A DNA stretch of 64,000 bases from Cladosporium sp. IMV 00045. Taxonomy: Eukaryota; Ascomycota; Dothideomycetes; Cladosporiales; Cladosporiaceae. The stretch lies in contig MSJI02000835.1 in assembly GCA_001931905.2 (NCBI GenBank), positions 81,075 to 145,074 of the forward strand. Reading direction: 5' to 3'. The translations under genes and the position numbers were made by a program. The stretch's first letter is position 1; every line of letters begins with the position of its first letter. Below the pieces are notes generated by a model. That model did not search any database, had not been told where the DNA came from, and saw only the letters and a list, made by a program, of their open reading frames with translations. Below are positions 35,660-46,532 of the stretch, in pieces.

Positions 35660-37464
35660 CTATTTGTGTGTTTTGCGGAGCCCACTTCCAGAAGCAAAAA
35701 GAGCAGCTAGGATGCCTAGACAGGCGACAGCTGTGGATGCTGCAAATGCATAACGGAGGCCGTCATAATAGACCAAGCGAGCCCTTAGCTGCGCATCGGG
35801 GGCGAGGTGTCGCAGAGCCTCGACTGAGTGTCGAATTTGATCAACTATCTGCAAAACAATAGCGGTTAGCAATTCGTCTTGAGTTCAACAACTATTGAAA
35901 ATTAATGCTTACATCGTTTTCGTATGGAACTCCTCGTAAAGCCTCCGGTAAGCGAACTGTCAATGTCGTCTGGACGATCGCAGAGGTAACCGAGACACCC
36001 CAGACCGTTCCCAAAGAGCGGACAAGGTAGACGGTGGAGGCAGAGACAGCGTGATCTGATGCCTGGGTCAGCGACAAAGTGGGCATATGGGCTTGACTAG
36101 CTTACCCGCGTGGTCAAACGAAGCCAGAGACGTGAATAAGATCCCTGGATAAACGATGCCTTGGCCGAGATTCGCAGGGAAGACGTAAACGAAGTACTTC
36201 CACGCTGAGTCCTTGAACCCAAGCGAAGTAACCAAAGCATTTCCAACTACCATCAGAATTGCTCCAGATCGTACAAGTGGTATCAGCTTTCCCCATCTGG
36301 ACATGACAATGCCAGCAATAACGCCTCCGGTAGGTGTCGCCAGGGATGGGATCGCAAGACGAGCGCCAGCGGTTGTTGCTGAGTCTAGTAACACAACCTG
36401 GAAAAACAAGGGAAGCATGAAAAGATACTATGGAGACGTTAGTGGACAGAAAGCTTAGACACACAGAGAAGTCCACTCACTCCGTATGCAGCCATCCCTG
36501 CGCAGACATTGGCCAATTGAGTCGCAATCGGAAGCCTGCCCTTCAACAAACGAAGAGGGATCATGGGTATAGCATCCGTATGCGCTTCGATCCATAGAAA
36601 GAGAGCGAAAAGGGCGAAGCTGCCGACGAGCGCCACGATCACCCAAGGGCTGCTCCAGGGTAGCTCGTTTCCTCCGAGACTAAGGCCAACAAGCTGTAAC
36701 GAGACCGCAGCCACGAGCAGCAGAGAGCCAGAGACATCAATTCTCTTCCATACAGCGCGAAATCCATTGCCGAGAGGAAACTTGATGGATGGGTTCTTGA
36801 TGACAAGGTATCCCGCCACCAAAGCGAGGATGGAGACAGGAACTTGTGAAAGGAAACACCAACGCCATCCGATAAGGTCAGCAATGGTACCACCGAAAGA
36901 TGCTCCGGCAATGGCACCGAAGCCGTAAATTCCGTTTTGCAAAGCCTGGTACATTCCACGCTTCTTGAAAGGAATCATATCTGAGTTGACGATAGTCGCT
37001 AAGGTCATCAATCCCGCTCCGCCAAACCCCGTCAGGGCTCGCATGATGTTAAGAAATATAACATTGTTCGCAATGCCACAGCCGCCGCATCCAATACCAA
37101 ACGATATTGTTGATATGAAAAAGCAAACTCGGCGACCAAAGATGTCAGATACCCGGCCATAAAGAGGTTGAAACGCAGTGCTCGTAACCAAGTAGGATGT
37201 TGTAAGCCAGGAAGCTGTATTCGCGGAGTCGAACTCAGAGCTGATGACTGCATATGTTGCTGCGCTGATGGTACTATCCAGTCCGTATAGGAAGACATTG
37301 GACATGATCGCCAATTCAATCCAGACAAAACCACGTGGAGGACGCCATGATTCCTCGTCGGGCGCGCGCAGAAGAGGCTGATCTTCGCGAGCTTCTCCAG
37401 GGAATAAGGCATTTGGCTCACGTTGCGATTCGGTATCCATTGTTTTCGGTTGTCCTTGAAACAT
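35660..37464 (-). CDS. DHA2-family MFS transporter (drug or vacuolar amino-acid type)
   Basis: Four exons (37464-36481, 36427-36106, 36055-35913, 35848-35660) give 545 residues. A hydrophilic N-terminus of about 45 residues precedes 14 expected helices. Motif A appears as PLYGRVSDIFGRRVCFF. A motif C-like Gly-rich helix reads YGFGAIAGASFGGTIAD followed by WRWCF. The late block VYLVRSLGTVWGVSVTSAIVQ and the end segment DQIRHSVEALRHLAPDAQ match fungal Vba/azole-resistance-like DHA2 proteins. All introns rejoin conserved sequence. It is a proton antiporter by family, probably in the plasma or vacuolar membrane. ATG 37440 is an alternative start. The substrate is unknown. Confidence 0.85.
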
Positions 37465-38145
37465 GGTTGCAAAGTCGGTGGTTACGCTGTCAGCAGAGCT
37501 TCTCTACCACTTTTCATCAGCCTTTCTGTGACAAGGTACAAGGAATTTGCTATCGAGTCCTTTACTCGACGCTAATGCAAACTAAGTCTCGGCTGTTCAA
37601 TCCAACTGTGCGTTTGATGCATTGTGTGCGGTCATGGAGAAGAAAGATATTCGTGATTACAGCCAAGAATGTCGTGATGGGAGACGCATCCTTCGTCCCA
37701 AGCCATCGCATGTTCGTCAAAGAGGGCACGAACACCAACACACTGGGACTCCACCCTCTCTGTAATTGATTGCAGTCTCGAGTTAGCAAGAAGTCTGGGC
37801 AAAAGTCGTTGACCCTTTTAGTGTCGGATGGACAGAGGGTAAACATCGTAGCTCTTGGAAATTGGGTGATCGTGCTTCATCCACACATGGCGTGCTTCGG
37901 TCGCGCACTTCATCTATGCTTATGACGCAAGCATACACGAGATACCAATGACCCATATCGTCACTTTCATTCATCTTACATGTTTCGATGATTTTTGCCG
38001 AGAAGATTGTCGTGTGATCCAACTTTGCAAGGACCGATTCAAGGGTGAGCCAGTCTGGATTTGTCGTCGGAAACACTTTGAAGACTGATCTATAGCATTG
38101 ACGATTCAAACGTGTGTAGTTCGAACCCCGCCATTATTCAAGACA
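37465..38145. promoter_or_regulatory. Divergent promoter region
   Basis: 681 bp between the divergent DHA2 transporter and arylsulfotransferase genes. No clear motif is seen and no gene is supported. Confidence 0.5.
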
Positions 38146-39891
38146 ATGAGACAACATTCCTTGTTCCTTTACGCCGCTGCGTTTTCCGGGCTTCTCTCGC
38201 AAGCAATCGCAGATTGGCAATACCGGTCTCGCTCCGACCTTGCGCCACCTCGTCTGAACATTACCATTCCCGCAAACGAAGAAGTCGAGCCAGGTTACTT
38301 GTTCGTAGCGCCGTTCGCTGGCTTCCCTGACACGCCGTCAGAACAACATGGCCCTCGCCAAGCAGGTCCCTATATATTCAAGGACAATGGTGATCTCGTA
38401 TGGTCTGGCTACGGTTTGTACTCGATCTGGTCGACCAACTTCCAGGCCGGAAGGTGGAGAGGCAAAGACGTCCTTTTCAGCTTCGAAGGTGACCATAACG
38501 CCGGATATGGACACGGACACGGGCATATCACGTTTTTTGATCAACATTACGAAACCATCCGTGAGCTTCGTGCTGGAAACCACAAATTGGTGGACAAACA
38601 CGAGTTCCATATCGTGAATGAGGAAACTGGTCTCATCCAGATCTACCAGCCTGTTGCGCGAGATCTCACTGCTTGGGGAGCCAGTGAAGATCAGCAATGG
38701 ATCGTCAATGCAATCGTTCAAGGTAAGGCCTTAGACGCGGATTGACTAGAAGCGCATCACTGACTATTCATCAGAGCTTGATATCGCGACTGGCAAGCTC
38801 CTTTTCGAATGGTCCAGCCTGGATCACGTCCAGCCCGATGGTAGGTTATGCATTTCTAAAAGGCAATCGGCGATTCAAATACTGACATATGATATAGAAG
38901 CGGTGCTTCCCATCAATCCTGGACAAGCTGGCTCTGGATACAACAGCTCGGATGCGTGGGATTACTTCCACATCAACAGCGTGGACAAAGATGTCGATGG
39001 GAATTACCTCATCTCTGCCCGCGATGCTTGCGCGGTCCACAAAATTAACGGCACCGATGGATCAATCATCTGGCGTCTCAATGGCAAGCGATCTGACTTT
39101 GACATGAGCAAAGAACCAAGTTCTGCTTCCAACATCACGCTCGCTGGCTGAAGCAGGAAGATGGCATCGAGGTCATTAGCTTGTATGACAACAGCGCTCA
39201 CGGAACTGAACACAGCGACGGCTCAGAAGTGCACACGGCCCCTACAAGCAGTGGCAAGATCCTCCGCCTTGACACCAAGAAGTGGGTTGCCGAACTCATC
39301 CAAGCGTACTTCCCGCCCGACGATCTGCTCTCGAAGTCGCAAGGTAGCACTCAAGTCTTGCCTGGTGGCAATGTCCTCGTGAACTGGGGCTCCGAAGGTG
39401 CCTTGACTGAATTCAAAGCTGACGGTACGCCAATATTCCACGCCTACGTCGACTCTGGGTATCTCGATCTGGGTGCCGAGAATTACCGCGCTTTCAGATA
39501 CAACTGGACTGGTTTCCCGAGCGAGGTCCCGGCTATTGTTGCACTTAGAGGCGATGAAGGGACCACGGTGTATGTGTCGTGGAACGGAGACACAGAGACG
39601 GCTGCATGGCGCTTCTTTGCTGGGACTGACGGCTATGGTTCGAAGGGGTTCCTCGGTGAGGTCGACCGCACCAGCTTCGAGACTCATCTTTACATTCAGG
39701 ACAAGAAGATCACGAGTTTCTCGGCCGTAGCGGTCGATGCCCTTGGAAGGGTTCTCACTTCTACAGCCGATGTTGTTGTCGAGGCGGAAGTCCTTCCCTC
39801 TCGTAAAAGCAAGCATTTGCTTCCTAGCGATGAGGCTGGTGCTGAGCGGGTTCAGACACCGTTCGGTTCATCCTGGCACATCGATATTTGA
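38146..39891 (+). CDS. Secreted arylsulfotransferase-like protein, disrupted by a 1-nt frameshift
   Basis: Exons 38146-38722, 38775-38840 and 38898-39891. A signal peptide (MRQHSLFLYAAAFSGLLSQAIA) starts the protein. Its propeller-like sequence resembles the fungal ASST family (PAPS-independent arylsulfate sulfotransferase, PF14269-like): GPYIFKDNGDLVWSGYG, GHGHGHITFFDQHY, KHEFHIVNEETG, DYFHINSVDKDVDGNYLIS and DGSIIWRLNGKRSDF. Next, FCFQHHARW and GIEVISLYDN lie in a different frame. As written the frame ends at TGA near 39149. One base is missing at about 39112-39118 (GAACC-AAG), after which the frame is open to TGA 39889-39891. A length near 545 residues fits the family. It may be a pseudogene or an assembly indel. 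The real substrate of fungal members is not established. Confidence 0.75.
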
Positions 39892-40024
39892 CCGGAAAAT
39901 TTCCTCGGGAGGTTAAGTAGGCGGAGTGAAATGTCAGACGTGGATAAGCACTCAATTAGCACTGAAAGAGATACTCTGCAAACTGCACACGGCGCGCAAG
40001 ATAGAGAATGAAAGCTCCAAGCCA

Positions 40025-41911
40025 TCACCGCCACACAAGTCTCGATGCAAAACTGCTTTTCGACCAGCCTGGCCTCCCGCCAAATCCGACTTCACGGGCC
40101 TGATTCTCTTGTGCACTACGAGGTGAAGTCTCTGTGAACGGCGGTCGGAATGCTCCAGTGAAGCCATTGAAAGCACCTATCACAGCACGTTTTGCTCTTC
40201 GGCCAGGCCCAGGAGGCCCTTCGCGGCGGTCTTGCTCTTGTTCTGGTGTAAGCCACACTGGCATGGGCCTGATCTTTCTCTTGGGGACGATAGTGCCTTT
40301 GTACACGAGGGTGGACATGTCGTCAACGACGCGGCGGGCGTTCGTGTACTCGCCAGACGGGCTGATACGGGACAAGCGGCCGCGAAGAAGTTCTGCCTCA
40401 GCTTGTTCGAGCTCAGGACAACGTGGTACAAATACACCGGGTTTAACGTCCCAATCCTTTTCCGGTGGTCTCGCAATGAACGTGAAAGCATGATTGCTCG
40501 AGTCTAAAACGCGGATCACAGCGTTGTATCTGTCGGCGAAATCAGGAGGAAGCACTTCGTTAACCATGGACGCTATGATGCGAATTTCTTCCATGTCTTT
40601 GCCGTGAGCTGCGATCTGCGACCCAAGCTGTGCTGCTGCATCTAGCATTGCAATCTCAATGGGTGATTCTACCGTACCATGTGCAATCACACGTGGTAGC
40701 CGTAACCTAAGACGACTTAATCGCGGCATCTGGATAATTGCCTGGATGTAGGAATCCATCCAGCAGAAGAAGTTGACGGCAGTTTTGTACTGTTCACGGG
40801 AGATGGTGATGTCCAGATTTTCCAGCTTCGGGCAAGACGTTGCTAATTGTTCCAGATCTTGCTTCATCACGTCAATGTCGCCGTAAATGTGAGATGGTTG
40901 TACTTGCAAGCTTCTCAGACCCGCAGCGAAAGGCAGCGCGAGAAGATCAGAGAGACTTTTCAGATCAACATTTTCGCTGTTGGTCGGATGTGGCTCCAGG
41001 ATGGTGAGATGCTGCAATCGAGGTTGAAGCTCTAGGAACCGAGGAAGAGATGGCGAAGGTCTCACCGAGACTGACTTTAGAGCAGGCACTCGTGCGCCGA
41101 GGTGTTCCAAGATCCAGTCATGATGAGCCGTGAGGTGCTGTAGCTTTGTCCAGTCTCCATGGATAGCCCACACCGCAAAACATTCTTCCGAAATGGGAAA
41201 ATCGAGGTCCAGATCTCGCAGCGCAGATAATTTGCTGGCTTCTTCCACGGACCAGAGTAGTCTTGAAGTATCTTCGCCATCAACTTGCGACTCCGAACCT
41301 TCAGGCATACTTGAGCTCGTGTTCACTTGAACTTTGAGAGCAGTCAAAAGTCTACAGCCTAGCAATATCTGCTTTAGCAGAAGGGAAAAGGTGTCATCAG
41401 CGACTGCCGGAAATTTGATTGCAAGGCTCCGCAGCCTTCCACATTCTTTCGTCGCTCGCAAGACATCGATCGCGGTCCGTGAGAGCGTATCGCCTTCGCA
41501 TACAACGTCTAGGAGCACCCCTGCTGGAAGCATATGGAACTTCGGTTCTCCGAGCTTGAAATCTCGTGAGCAAGCCCATAGAATGGACTTTAGACCAGTC
41601 ATACTTGGAAGCCAGTATTTAAGTAGTTGATTGAGCGTGTACTGTCCATCTTGACTGCGTACGCCAGTGTCGTCAATCTCCAGATGTCGCACCCATTTCA
41701 AGAGGTCTAGACTCTCCCAACGATGGAGCTTCTTGAGCTTGCTTTGATTAGATGGCGCCGAGAGGTGAATAACAAGAGTCTCACAGCTTCTGCGCTTGTA
41801 TGCTTGACTCAAGCCGCGGATAGACAGACTTGCCGATCGGAGGGCCTTTTCGTCCAGGTACTCAGAAATGAGATCGACCGCCACAGCCGGTAGTTCATCG
41901 ACCTTTGTCAT
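40025..41911 (-). CDS. F-box-like / leucine-rich-repeat protein
   Basis: An intronless gene of 628 residues from ATG 41911. The N-terminus VDELPAVAVDLISEYLDEKA with SLSIRGLSQAYKR is F-box-like (about residues 3-45). Leucine-rich segments follow, such as LRSLAIKFPAVADDTF, LSALRDLDLDFPIS, LQHLTILEPHP and LENLDITISREQ, fitting an LRR-type F-box protein. The C-terminal 110 residues are basic and Pro/Gly-rich (PPGPGRRAKRAV) and probably disordered. The role is likely SCF substrate recognition, but both the F-box and the partner are inferred. It ends 134 bp from the convergent arylsulfotransferase gene. The open frame extends upstream to 42103 without an ATG in better context. Confidence 0.7.
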   Translation of the reverse strand: MTKVDELPAVAVDLISEYLDEKALRSASLSIRGLSQAYKRRSCETLVIHLSAPSNQSKLKKLHRWESLDLLKWVRHLEIDDTGVRSQDGQYTLNQLLKYWLPSMTGLKSILWACSRDFKLGEPKFHMLPAGVLLDVVCEGDTLSRTAIDVLRATKECGRLRSLAIKFPAVADDTFSLLLKQILLGCRLLTALKVQVNTSSSMPEGSESQVDGEDTSRLLWSVEEASKLSALRDLDLDFPISEECFAVWAIHGDWTKLQHLTAHHDWILEHLGARVPALKSVSVRPSPSLPRFLELQPRLQHLTILEPHPTNSENVDLKSLSDLLALPFAAGLRSLQVQPSHIYGDIDVMKQDLEQLATSCPKLENLDITISREQYKTAVNFFCWMDSYIQAIIQMPRLSRLRLRLPRVIAHGTVESPIEIAMLDAAAQLGSQIAAHGKDMEEIRIIASMVNEVLPPDFADRYNAVIRVLDSSNHAFTFIARPPEKDWDVKPGVFVPRCPELEQAEAELLRGRLSRISPSGEYTNARRVVDDMSTLVYKGTIVPKRKIRPMPVWLTPEQEQDRREGPPGPGRRAKRAVIGAFNGFTGAFRPPFTETSPRSAQENQAREVGFGGRPGWSKSSFASRLVWR

Positions 41912-42265
41912 CGTGTGAAGGCTTCCGTGAAGCCTGTTCAGCAGCACGAGGCCCAGGAAGACTTGACGACAGAAGCATGATGGGATGGATGCTGCCCGTC
42001 GGGAAAATTGAAGGACGACCTGGACACGAGGAGGATGCAGCTCAGCCGCACAAGACTTGCCAAGGCCTCTACAACGAGGCAATAGCGTGGATTTCGATAT
42101 CACGTGAACAGTTTGTTTGGATGTACATTGTTTTCTTTGTCTTCTGTCTGGTAAGACAACTTCCTATGTACAAACTCTACCAGAGCTGAGGCCACCCACT
42201 AAGGTACGTATGTAATAAGAATTTTCGACTTCTCGACGCCGACTTCCAAAGCGCATCATCCCCCC
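41912..42265. other. Intergenic, 354 bp
   Basis: Lies between the start of the LRR gene and the end of the permease gene on the same strand. Nothing specific is seen. Confidence 0.5.
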
Positions 42266-44143
42266 TCATATCTTCTTCACCAACACCACTGGGCCGTGAT
42301 AGGTCTTGTGACCCTGGAAGTAGTAATAAATGGCTGCTATAACAGCCACGCCTCCGAAGATGACAGAAGACCAGTTGAACTCCTCTGCCGGCGTAGGGGT
42401 CGCCTGCGGCCAGAAAGACCAGAACTAGAATGGCATTGTCAGTCATGCACTCGGAGGTTGGTAACTTCACTATGCAGTTCGAACTTACAAAAGACCACGC
42501 GCACCAAATCACGGCCGTAGCATTAATGGGAATACCCCAACGACCAAGACCGAAGCTACACTCCGGAATTGTCTCTGGCAGGTAAATGCGGCGCCAGAGA
42601 ATCGAACCAATTGAAAACATGTAGCACTGGAGCAGTGCAACAGTGAAAAGCGAGGTTATGGCGTAGAAGGCCACTTCGGAGCCGATGTAAATCAAGCTCA
42701 AAAGGAAGGAGAAGACGCCAGTAACATAAATTGCGTTCACAGGCGCCTGGTACTTTGGGTGAATCTGCAAGATCTTCGAGTCAGTATTGATAGCACTCAA
42801 GGCCAATCTGGTGTACGAACTTGACAGATCCAGTCAGAATACGGAAGGCCCTTGTCGCGAGCAAAGGCAAAAAGGTCTCGGGACACTGCCGTGATGTAAC
42901 AGACATTGGCAAAGAGCACTAGGGCTACTATTAAGACCAACTCCACGGTCACCCACGTGGTGGACATGCTTTGCTCGAGGATGTAAATGACGGGATATGT
43001 GCTGATGTGATCCAGCGCAGTTGTCACATCGGGCATTGCGAAGCAGAGAACAAGCCAGCACGCGATGGTGAAGACCATATTGACGGCAAAAATAGCAATC
43101 ATTGATCGAGGCACAGTCTTGGACGCGTCTCTGACTTCTTCGGAAATATGGGCAGACTTCAAACGCTGGTTAGCAGAAGGCCGACAATTCATGGAGTGCT
43201 GTACCCACCGAGTCCGTGCCACACATCATGTATATCCCAGAAAGCTGACCTGCCATCACAGCTAGGCCCATGTTCGACCAACCACCGAGATTTTCAAAGT
43301 CTGTGAAGACTTCTGAAGCACTCGCTTTTGGCGCATTCACTATGATTGGCACCAATACTGCGAAGAACGCCAGGATATGTAAGACGAAGAAGGCGGTTTG
43401 TACCCTCGGGATGAAGCGCGAGAAGAGGATATTCGCAGCCACAGTAAAGATGATGTTGGACATGACCAACATACTGCCATGCCAGGCGGGGAAGGCATAG
43501 TTGTTGTTGTTCTCGAGGATGATGGTCTGGATGAGCGTACCAGTCAAGAAGACACCGATGGCATTACCAGCTTGCCATGCGATGGTCGAGATCCACCCGG
43601 TGTAGTAGCTCAACTGCTTCTGCCACCTGGGGTGTGCAAACTCGGAAACCCAGTGGTACTGCGAACCAGCTGTTGGAGCAATGGACGACATCTCGGCCAT
43701 GGAAAGAACGATAGGCACGAAACCAACTGCATGAACCAGTGTTGTCCAGATGATTCCAGCACGACCTCCGTCGATCAAGCCCTGGTTCATCGAGAAGATG
43801 CCGAACTCCCAGACTGAAGTGGCCATGGCGACGAAAGAGAAAGTGGCCATCGGACGGAAGTGTCTGACCAAGACTTGCTGTTTTCCTGTGCAAAAAGCGA
43901 TCAGTGGAAGGTCTCCTCGGGCACAATGCAGCATAGCTTACCCATGCGCTCCATATTGTACCGGTCGACATTCGTGGATCTCATGGCATCGTCGCCATCA
44001 TTATCGTCACTACCATTCCCAGGATGGCCATTATATCCGCTAACTTCTCTGGCGCTGTACTGGGCGCTCTTGCGTGCCGTCAACTCGACACCATGACTGT
44101 CGGCAGATGCAGGCATTGAGGCCTGCGACGAAGAAGCGGCCAT
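42266..44143 (-). CDS. APC-family amino-acid / GABA-type permease
   Basis: Five exons (44143-43942, 43885-43209, 43156-42821, 42764-42489, 42424-42266) give 549 residues. A 75-residue hydrophilic N-terminus leads into the transport core. Landmarks are FSFVAMATSVWEFGIF, PTAGSQYHWVSEFAHP, GQLSGIYMMCGTDSSAHISEEV, SRDLFAFARDKGLPYS and WRRIYLPETIPECSFGLGRWG. These fit the fungal GABA/choline-like branch of the APC superfamily with 12 helices. Fungal members import amino acids, GABA, polyamines or choline across the plasma membrane. The acceptor of intron 3 could be at 42764 or nine bases earlier, changing three residues. The substrate is not decidable here. Confidence 0.85.
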
Positions 44144-45253
44144 CGAGTGCTGCGATGGTAATGGCGAAAGAAAATGAGAATAGAATCAAGGTACGGGTCA
44201 CAGATTGAATCAGAGCCAAAAGAGCAAGAACAATCGACGAGAGGAGATATGTTGCCATGCGGATGATAACTTCCGTTTCTAGACCCCCATGACGCTCGGG
44301 GCGCTCAAGGATTAACGCAGTCTGTGTAACAAGGCCTTTACTCTCTACGATCTAGGACGGTATGCAGGTCTTCATAGGCGAGAACCCACTTCAAGACGCC
44401 ACAGGAGCTCGCAAAAGAAAGCCGCTGAGGACCATGCGTAACCTCCAGAAGGCCGAGTCTGTTCTTTACAGAAATCGTCAATGATTCTGTATCTCGGCCA
44501 CGATTTCCACGGCTGTTTCCCCAGGGTCACGAAGGTTTTCCACAAGCGATATCACGAGGCGTTCATATATTCAATGAGAACATTCATCGAGTATCAAAGT
44601 GGTTGATGCTCGATTTTATCTCCACGTTGCACGTGGGGCGGCAGATCGCGTCCGTGTGAAGCCTAGACCTTGATCATCCTTGAGAGGCTGCGGTGAAACG
44701 ACTGGGGCGAGATAGATTAAAGACACTATTGGTCTTATCCGGCATTAGATCAGGGAAAAAGAGTATTTTATCCTGAAGATCTGACTGGCTCGCTTCTGAT
44801 CCGCCTATACAAGACTTGGCGTACGCCGCTCTTCGGCATTCGATTAGACTCCTTCAGGCAATCTGCCGAATGCACATCTTGCTTTCTTTTTCTGCGCTTT
44901 GACTGAAGTGCTCCATTGGGACCATACCCCGTAGCCTTCATACTTTTGCTGTCACCTATTGGACCTGACCAAATCATCAGGCTAAGACCTACCCTGCTCG
45001 GTCGACCTTGAAGGATGCGCGGAACAACACTCCTCGACACATTTGTGAAGACCCCTCGGAAGAAAGTCCCCAAGTCGCCCAGTCGAGGCCGCAACGGGGA
45101 TAGACATGGAATTATCGGATCAGTGCACAAAATGGTCGACTTTGCTTGTGAAGAGAGAAGGTAGTAGCTTGCACGATCTTTTGAAGTTGTGTAACAAGGT
45201 TGCTTCAGCTCCACTTGTATCTACTACCATTGAACATACTTTACTTCGTCACC
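44144..45253. promoter_or_regulatory. Divergent promoter region, 1.1 kb
   Basis: Separates the permease and rhodopsin-domain genes, both reading outward. No gene is supported, and no motif stands out. Confidence 0.5.
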
Positions 45254-46532
45254 ATGGACGGACCAGACAACAGGTTTCCACTGGGGAATTCTTTACTCAT
45301 CTGGACAGTTCTTCTGCTATTATACAGTTCATCCTTTGTTGTCATTCGCACTTGGGCAAAATGGCAGCAGCAATGGTCGTGGTCGGATTGGATCTTCGTC
45401 GCAGGATATGTAAGTCTGTACTGATCGTCTCGCATCCGGCAATACTAATGCGTTCGACATAGATCATTGCTTTGATGCAGTGCATTACAATTTGCTTTGC
45501 AGTGAAAGCATATGGTCTTGGTGACAGTGCTCAAGATCGGACGATCGCAGACGACGAGACATGGATGAAGGTAAGCCTACGACCCTGAGTTCGCGAGATG
45601 CCCATTCGCTCACAGAAGCCAAGGCACTTTACGTAGGCCAGATTCTGTACATCTTTAGTATGGGCCTATCCAGATGCTCTACTGCTTTCTTTCTCCGTAA
45701 CCTGTCTACAGCAAAGAGACACGGTTATGCTGGCTTTGCGATGGCAGGCTCAGCCATGTCCTGGGCAATTGCGTCCATCGTTACCATTGCGGTACGAGGG
45801 GACTTGTCGGCTCCATGGGAGGACAGGAAGGTTGTGGTACGTCTTCGCAATCGATCTCAACTGGTCAACACAGAGCTGAATATTTGAAGTACACCAGATG
45901 GCTCGTAGTAGAGATCATAGGACTGGCAGTAGAAGTTCTGCTCTTTTCCTTCGCTTTCACGATGGTCCGAAAACTCAACACGTCGGTCCATCGACGGATC
46001 AAGCTAATGTTGATATTCGGGGCACGGTTGGTGTAAGTGAGATTCCGTGAGCCTGTTGTTCGCAAAAGTCTGACCGTTGTGCAATAGCTTGATCCCCATC
46101 ATTGTCATTCGCCTCGTCTTCCTACAACCGAAGCCTGAGCAACAGACCATCAACGATATAATCATCGTCAATATCCTTGCCCAAATTGCTATGCATGGGG
46201 CTCTGATATCGGAGTGTCTCACATGCCTAAAGCCTTTCCTTCAGACCTGGCACGATGGCTCTGCACCAGAGAGCGAGCAGTCTCAATACTGGGGTGCTTT
46301 GTCGAACATGGTGAGCAACTCCAGCGCCATGGGCAAGAGTGCAGGAAACCGAACATCAAGAGCATATGCAACGACAGACGAAGGAGATCTCAAACTCCGA
46401 GCTGATCTGCCTGCCTTCTCCACGAAAATCGCATCCGAGCGCAAGAGACCATCCACATCGGGGACGGAGGATGACATTGAGCTGCTTCCGGCGAGCAGGA
46501 TACGGGTGACAACCACTATGACAACATCTTGA
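45254..46532 (+). CDS. Rhodopsin-domain integral membrane protein (Pth11-like class)
   Basis: Five exons (45254-45409, 45463-45570, 45624-45836, 45890-46032, 46088-46532) give 354 residues. Seven apolar segments are expected: around LLIWTVLLLLYSSSFVVI, WIFVAGYIIALMQCITICF, ALYVGQILYIFSMGLSRCS, GYAGFAMAGSAMSWAIASIV, WLVVEIIGLAVEVLLFSFAF, ARLVLIPIIVIRLVFL, and a weaker last one near DIIIVNILAQIAMHGALI. The KALYVGQILY...LSRCS block is typical of the fungal rhodopsin-domain family (PF20684-like), often grouped with Pth11-type receptors. A CFEM domain is absent. The tail is Ser/Thr-rich and cytosolic. Two acceptor sites (45623 and 45889) were chosen by frame and homology and are the least certain. 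The ligand is unknown. Confidence 0.75.

Noticed and set aside
38117..38132. tRNA-like T-arm sequence (AGTTCGAACCCCGCC)
   Set aside because: No matching acceptor stem, D-arm or anticodon arm lies in the right distance, and it sits directly before the arylsulfotransferase start.
44768..45214. Minus-strand open frame of 148 codons in the divergent promoter
   Set aside because: It has no family match and overlaps the promoter of the rhodopsin-domain gene.
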